Assembly (NCBI RefSeq): GCF_006717095.1
Contig: NZ_VFQE01000002.1
Coordinates: 434,001-498,000 of the forward strand
Origin: Blastococcus colisei
GTDB lineage: Bacteria > Actinomycetota > Actinomycetes > Mycobacteriales > Geodermatophilaceae
Direction of reading: 5' to 3'
Length of the DNA stretch: 64,000 nucleotides
Position numbers and translations under genes: made by a program. How positions within the stretch are numbered: the first letter of the stretch is position 1; every line of letters starts with the position of its first letter. Below, piece by piece: positions 61,346 to 64,000 of the stretch. The notes beneath the pieces are model-generated. The model did not search any database and was not told the origin of the DNA. It saw only the letters and a program-made list of their open reading frames with translations.

Positions 61346-62134
61346 TCACCCGCGAAGCAGGCTCTCGCAGATCGCCAGCCCTTCCAGGGCGCCGTGCTCG
61401 GTGGCGCGACAGCAGTGCACGAGCCAGCCGGCGACACCCGCCTCCGTTCCCGACGCATAGCCGGCGAGCGCCTGACCGTAGGCATCCCGGCCGAGCTCGG
61501 CGAACCCGACCTCGGGCACCGAGACCGCCTTCGGGTCCAGGCCGCGGGCGATCCCGGTGAGCCGCCCGGCGCCCCGCGCCACGACGCCGTCGGAGGTGCC
61601 GAACGGCGCGAGTGCGGCCAGCTCACCGTGCACCAGGGCGGCGACGAGAACGGCGGGAGCGGTCGTCGTGCCGGTGATCAGGGAGAACAGCCCGGACAGC
61701 CGCGCCCCCGCGTGCCCGGCCGGCCGGCCGAGCGCGGCGGCGTCGGCGAGGTCGGCCGCCGCGAGCACGTGCAGCCGGGCGAGGACCTGCCCGGGCGCCC
61801 GCGACCACGTCTCCACCATGGACCCCAGACCGGCCGAGACCCGGAGTGACCCCTGCACGACCGGGTCGGTGACGTCGCCGGACCGCAGTTCGGCGAGCGG
61901 CACGTCGACACCCTCCAGCGCGGCCGATGCCCGCGCGCCGCGGAGTGCGGACTCGGTGCTGACCCCGGCGGACTCCCGGCGGAGCACCTTGTGCCCGAGC
62001 AGCCGGTCGATGCCGGTGCGGGCGGCGTCCGCGGCCTCGCGCACCCCCGGCAGGTCCAGCAGCGGGGCCAGGGGGTCGGGCGCGGACGAACGGGGCGCGG
62101 CCGGGGCGGCTCCGGGACGGACGGGAAGACTCAC
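61346..62134 (-). CDS. Rv3662c-like protein with degenerate Fic-like motif
   Basis: A 262-residue soluble helical protein; equivalents are sometimes labelled oxidoreductase without evidence. ESALRGARASAALEG near residue 80 and LVHGELAALAPFGTSDGVVARG near 170 resemble the inhibitory and HPFxxGNGR regions of Fic proteins. The catalytic His is not in the standard place, so AMPylation is doubtful. GTG 62134 is chosen because the frame upstream is antisense to cobC and cobS. The position matches Rv3662c. Confidence 0.7.
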   Translation of the reverse strand: MSLPVRPGAAPAAPRSSAPDPLAPLLDLPGVREAADAARTGIDRLLGHKVLRRESAGVSTESALRGARASAALEGVDVPLAELRSGDVTDPVVQGSLRVSAGLGSMVETWSRAPGQVLARLHVLAAADLADAAALGRPAGHAGARLSGLFSLITGTTTAPAVLVAALVHGELAALAPFGTSDGVVARGAGRLTGIARGLDPKAVSVPEVGFAELGRDAYGQALAGYASGTEAGVAGWLVHCCRATEHGALEGLAICESLLRG

Positions 62135-62182
62135 GGGGACGACGGTACGAGGCGGCCGCGCGGTGCCGGCACGGCCCTCGCC

Positions 62183-62188
62183 TACTCT
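62183..62188 (+). promoter_or_regulatory. candidate -10 element for the phosphatase-cobS pair
   Basis: TACTCT (TANNNT) ends 9 nt before the ATG at 62198; no Shine-Dalgarno sequence is visible, so a leaderless or near-leaderless mRNA is likely. Confidence 0.4.
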
Positions 62189-62197
62189 CCCCCTGCC

Positions 62198-62749
62198 ATG
62201 TCCCGACCTCTCACGCTGCTGCTCGTCCGCCACGGACAGAGCGAGTGGAACGCCGCCGGACTGATGCAGGGCCAGACCGCGCACGTCCCGCTCACCGCCA
62301 CCGGACATGCTCAGGCCGCCGCCGCCGCTACCGAACTGGCCCACCTCGCCCCGGGCGTCCTGATCTCCAGCGACCTCCTCCGCGCCGTGCAGACCGCCGA
62401 GCACTGCGCCGCGGCAACAGGGCTCCCGGTCGTGACCACCCCGGCCCTCCGCGAGCAGGGGTACGGCGAGCTGGAGGGCCGCCCCTCCCGTGAGCTGTGG
62501 GACGTCGTCGACTGGACCGACCCGCACTGGGCGGCGCCCGGCGGGGAGAGCCTGACCGAGCTGTACGGGCGGGTCGAGGCGTTCCTCAAGGACCTCGGCA
62601 CCGAGCCGCCCGCCGACGTGATCGCCCTCGTCACCCATGGCGACACCATCCGCGCGGCCCAGGCGGTGGTGGCCGGCCTCGGCCCTGACGCGATGCCGGT
62701 GGTGACACCGCACAACGGCACGATCACGCGACTGGAGCTGATCGCGTGA
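62198..62749 (+). CDS. histidine phosphatase, probable alpha-ribazole phosphatase
   Basis: A 183-residue phosphoglycerate-mutase-like phosphatase. The RHG motif with catalytic His12 is in LLLVRHGQSEWNAAG, the second Arg in SSDLLRAVQTAEH, the acid/base Glu in LREQGYGELEGRP, and the second His in LVTHGDTIRAA. The cobS gene starts 10 nt downstream, so CobC activity (alpha-ribazole 5'-phosphate dephosphorylation in cobamide assembly) is the best guess, made from context. A general phosphatase is possible. Confidence 0.85.
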   Translation: MSRPLTLLLVRHGQSEWNAAGLMQGQTAHVPLTATGHAQAAAAATELAHLAPGVLISSDLLRAVQTAEHCAAATGLPVVTTPALREQGYGELEGRPSRELWDVVDWTDPHWAAPGGESLTELYGRVEAFLKDLGTEPPADVIALVTHGDTIRAAQAVVAGLGPDAMPVVTPHNGTITRLELIA

Positions 62750-62759
62750 GCCGGGCCCG

Positions 62760-63515
62760 ATGAGGCTGAGCGGGCCCCTGGAATCGGCCGCCCTGCTCAC
62801 CGTCCTGCCGGTCCCCGCACGCGCTGCGGGCGCCACCCGGGGTGTGCTGCCCTGGGCGCCGCTGGTCGGGCTGGTCCTCGGCGGCATCGCGTCGGGCCTG
62901 GCGGTCCTGGGCGACCGGTGGATCTCCCCCCTGGCGGGTGCCGTGCTCGCGGTTGCCGTCCTGGCGGCGCTCACGCGCGGGCTGCACCTGGACGGGCTGG
63001 CCGACACCGCGGACGGCCTCGGCCCGCTGCGCGGCCGGCAGCGCGCGCTGCAGGTGATGCACCAGAGCGACATCGGGCCCTTCGGCGTCGTCACGGTGGT
63101 GCTGACCCTGCTGCTGCAGGTCGCCTGCCTCACGGCCCTGCTGGAGACGCGGGAGGGCTGGCCGGCCCTCTGGGCCGCCGTCGTCGTCGCCCGGCTGGCG
63201 ATGGCGCGCACGGGCCTCCCCGGCGTGGCGACGGCGGAAGGATCGGCGCTGGGCACGCTCGTCGCCGGCACCGTCTCGGTGCCCTGGTTCGTCGGGTGGA
63301 TCGTCGTCGTGCTCGGTCTGCTGGTGGCGGGCACGGCCGCCGACCTGGAGCTGACCGCCCGCCTGGCGATCAGCGCACTGGCCGGCCTGCTCACGGCCGA
63401 ACTCCTGTACCGCCGAGCCCGCAGGCGGCTGGGTGGCGTGACCGGCGACGTGATGGGCGCGATGGGCGAGACGGCGACCACGGCCACCCTGCTGGTGGGC
63501 GCGATCGCCCTCTAG
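62760..63515 (+). CDS. cobS: adenosylcobinamide-GDP ribazoletransferase (cobalamin synthase)
   Basis: Joins adenosylcobinamide-GDP to alpha-ribazole in the last steps of cobamide synthesis. The 251 residues form a polytopic membrane protein with 6-7 helices. The CobS signature is LTRGLHLDGLADTADGLG, with the acidic metal/GDP site, followed by VMHQSDIGPFGVV. The C-terminal GVTGDVMGAMGETATTATLL motif is complete. It follows the cobC-like gene by 10 nt. No cobalamin riboswitch is visible upstream, and other cob genes are not in the window. Confidence 0.95.
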   Translation: MRLSGPLESAALLTVLPVPARAAGATRGVLPWAPLVGLVLGGIASGLAVLGDRWISPLAGAVLAVAVLAALTRGLHLDGLADTADGLGPLRGRQRALQVMHQSDIGPFGVVTVVLTLLLQVACLTALLETREGWPALWAAVVVARLAMARTGLPGVATAEGSALGTLVAGTVSVPWFVGWIVVVLGLLVAGTAADLELTARLAISALAGLLTAELLYRRARRRLGGVTGDVMGAMGETATTATLLVGAIAL

Positions 63516-63541
63516 GAGCCTGCTACCCCGGGGACCGCCGA

Positions 63542-63754
63542 TCAACGGCGGCGCAGCATCCCCTGGACCAGGCGGCCGATCCCTCCGGACGAGGCGGGGG
63601 TCGCGGCGCGCCCGCGGCCCATGCCTCGGCCCATTCCCCGGCCCGCGGTGGGGCGGGCCACCCCCCGTGCCGGGCGTCCCGTCGCGCGGCCGCCACGAGC
63701 GGCGCCCCGGGCGGCGCTCTCTGCAGTTCCCATCAGCCTTCCGAGAATGCTCAT
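63542..63754 (-). CDS. small Gly/Arg/Ala-rich basic protein, hypothetical
   Basis: A possible 70-residue protein from ATG 63754 (MSILGRLMG...). Its middle is repetitive RGGRATGRPARG and GRGMGRGMGRGR, and it ends VQGMLRRR. The composition resembles short nucleic-acid-binding or low-complexity proteins. No ribosome-binding site is evident, and GC-rich DNA readily gives such frames, so it may not be real. It converges on cobS. Confidence 0.35.
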   Translation of the reverse strand: MSILGRLMGTAESAARGAARGGRATGRPARGVARPTAGRGMGRGMGRGRAATPASSGGIGRLVQGMLRRR

Positions 63755-63901
63755 GGACGCATGCGTGCCCGGGACGACGCCGTGCGATCCGTCCGTGCCG
63801 GCAGGCACCCGACCGGGTCGGCGTGGCGTGACGCGCTGCGCATCGGCCTGACCCGTGAGGCAGGACGTCCGTCTCGGGTCGCTGCGGCGACCCGGGCTGG
63901 A

Positions 63902-63907
63902 TAGCTT
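63902..63907 (+). promoter_or_regulatory. candidate -10 element of the universal stress protein gene
   Basis: TAGCTT lies 33 nt upstream of the GTG at 63941, with GGGAGA as ribosome-binding site between them. Confidence 0.35.
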
Positions 63908-63940
63908 TTCCCGCAACATCCGCGGCCTCCGGGAGATCCC

Positions 63941-64000
63941 GTGTCCTCGTCCATCCTCGTGGGGCTCGACGGCAGCGAGGCCAGCGTCCGCGCCGCGGAC
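63941..64000 (+). CDS. universal stress protein, N-terminus only
   Basis: The last 20 codons of the window read SSSILVGLDGSEASVRA, the first beta strand and Asp of UspA-fold proteins. GTG 63941 has a GGGAGA ribosome-binding site. The rest lies beyond the right edge, so the ATP-binding motif cannot be checked. Confidence 0.75.
   Translation, partial: MSSSILVGLDGSEASVRAAD

Noticed and set aside
62100-62197. Cobalamin riboswitch ahead of the cobC-like and cobS genes
   Set aside because: The gap is too short, and no B12-box-like conserved sequence is visible; a -10 element lies 9 nt before the start.
62135-63487. Upstream extension of the Rv3662c-like gene across cobC and cobS
   Set aside because: It is antisense to two well-supported genes and lacks similarity; GTG 62134 gives the family length.

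Overview
The window is chromosomal DNA of a very high-GC actinobacterium: third codon positions are almost all G or C, GTG starts are common, and Lsr2, CarD, DisA, ClpC, LpqE-like and Rv3654c-Rv3662c-like genes are present. From memory of the Mycobacterium tuberculosis H37Rv map, the backbone follows Rv3579c to Rv3662c gene by gene (rlmB-cysS-ispF-ispD-carD / lpqE-radA-disA-Rv3587c-mutY / clpC-lsr2-lysS-coaX-panD-panC-Rv3603c-Rv3604c / Rv3605c-folK-folB-folP-folE-ftsH-hpt-tilS-Rv3626c-dacB-ppa / holB-topA / helicase-tad locus-HAD-Rv3662c). The MFS-dTMP kinase fusion, the intergenic palindromes and the overall style fit Geodermatophilaceae (Blastococcus, Modestobacter, Geodermatophilus) best. 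That family assignment is inference.

Layout. 1-5.5 kb: carD-ispD-ispF and cysS-rlmB, split by a secreted subtilase. 5.6-8.1 kb: a UbiA-type prenyltransferase and an ECF sigma factor with a membrane, anti-sigma-like partner. 8.3-13.3 kb: lipoprotein, radA, disA, a membrane protein and mutY. 13.4-24.3 kb: clpC, lsr2, lysS, the pantothenate genes coaX-panD-panC with a DUF2520 reductase, an SDR enzyme and a coiled-coil membrane protein. 24.4-30.5 kb: accessory block with a DUF1684 protein, an intact IS1182-type element and a glycine-betaine-type ABC transporter whose binding protein looks circularly permuted. 30.5-40 kb: a long run of minus-strand genes (DUF3180, folK-folB-folP-folE, ftsH, hpt, tilS, DUF2342 peptidase, dacB). 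40-44.3 kb: ppa, tRNA-Thr, holB and an MFS-Tmk fusion. 44.5-52.3 kb: two joined gene remnants, topA, a DUF1023 hydrolase with a small WXG-like partner, and the proton-pumping pyrophosphatase hppA. 52.5-60 kb: an MrfA/Hrq1-type helicase and a Tad/Flp pilus locus. 60-64 kb: HAD hydrolase, Rv3662c-like protein, cobC-like, cobS, and the start of a universal stress protein gene.

Most genes are housekeeping: isoprenoid (ispDF), CoA precursor (panCD, coaX) and folate (folKBPE) synthesis, tRNA charging and modification (cysS, lysS, tilS, rlmB), DNA repair and topology (radA, disA, mutY, topA, holB, helicase), proteolysis (clpC, ftsH) and pyrophosphate removal (ppa, hppA). Tight ATGA/GTGA/TGATG overlaps indicate translational coupling in the pan, fol, hpt-tilS, permease and tad groups.

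The most unusual items are: (i) the betaine-binding protein with its normal C-terminal segment moved to the N-terminus; (ii) an IS inserted at a GATC inside a recurring convergent-gene palindrome, with a second, uninterrupted copy after mutY; (iii) a short intercistronic repeat that supplies the downstream ribosome-binding site and, in two copies, the upstream stop codon; (iv) remnants of a methyltransferase gene and a VOC gene joined end to end. I see no CRISPR array, prophage, restriction system or recognised defence island.
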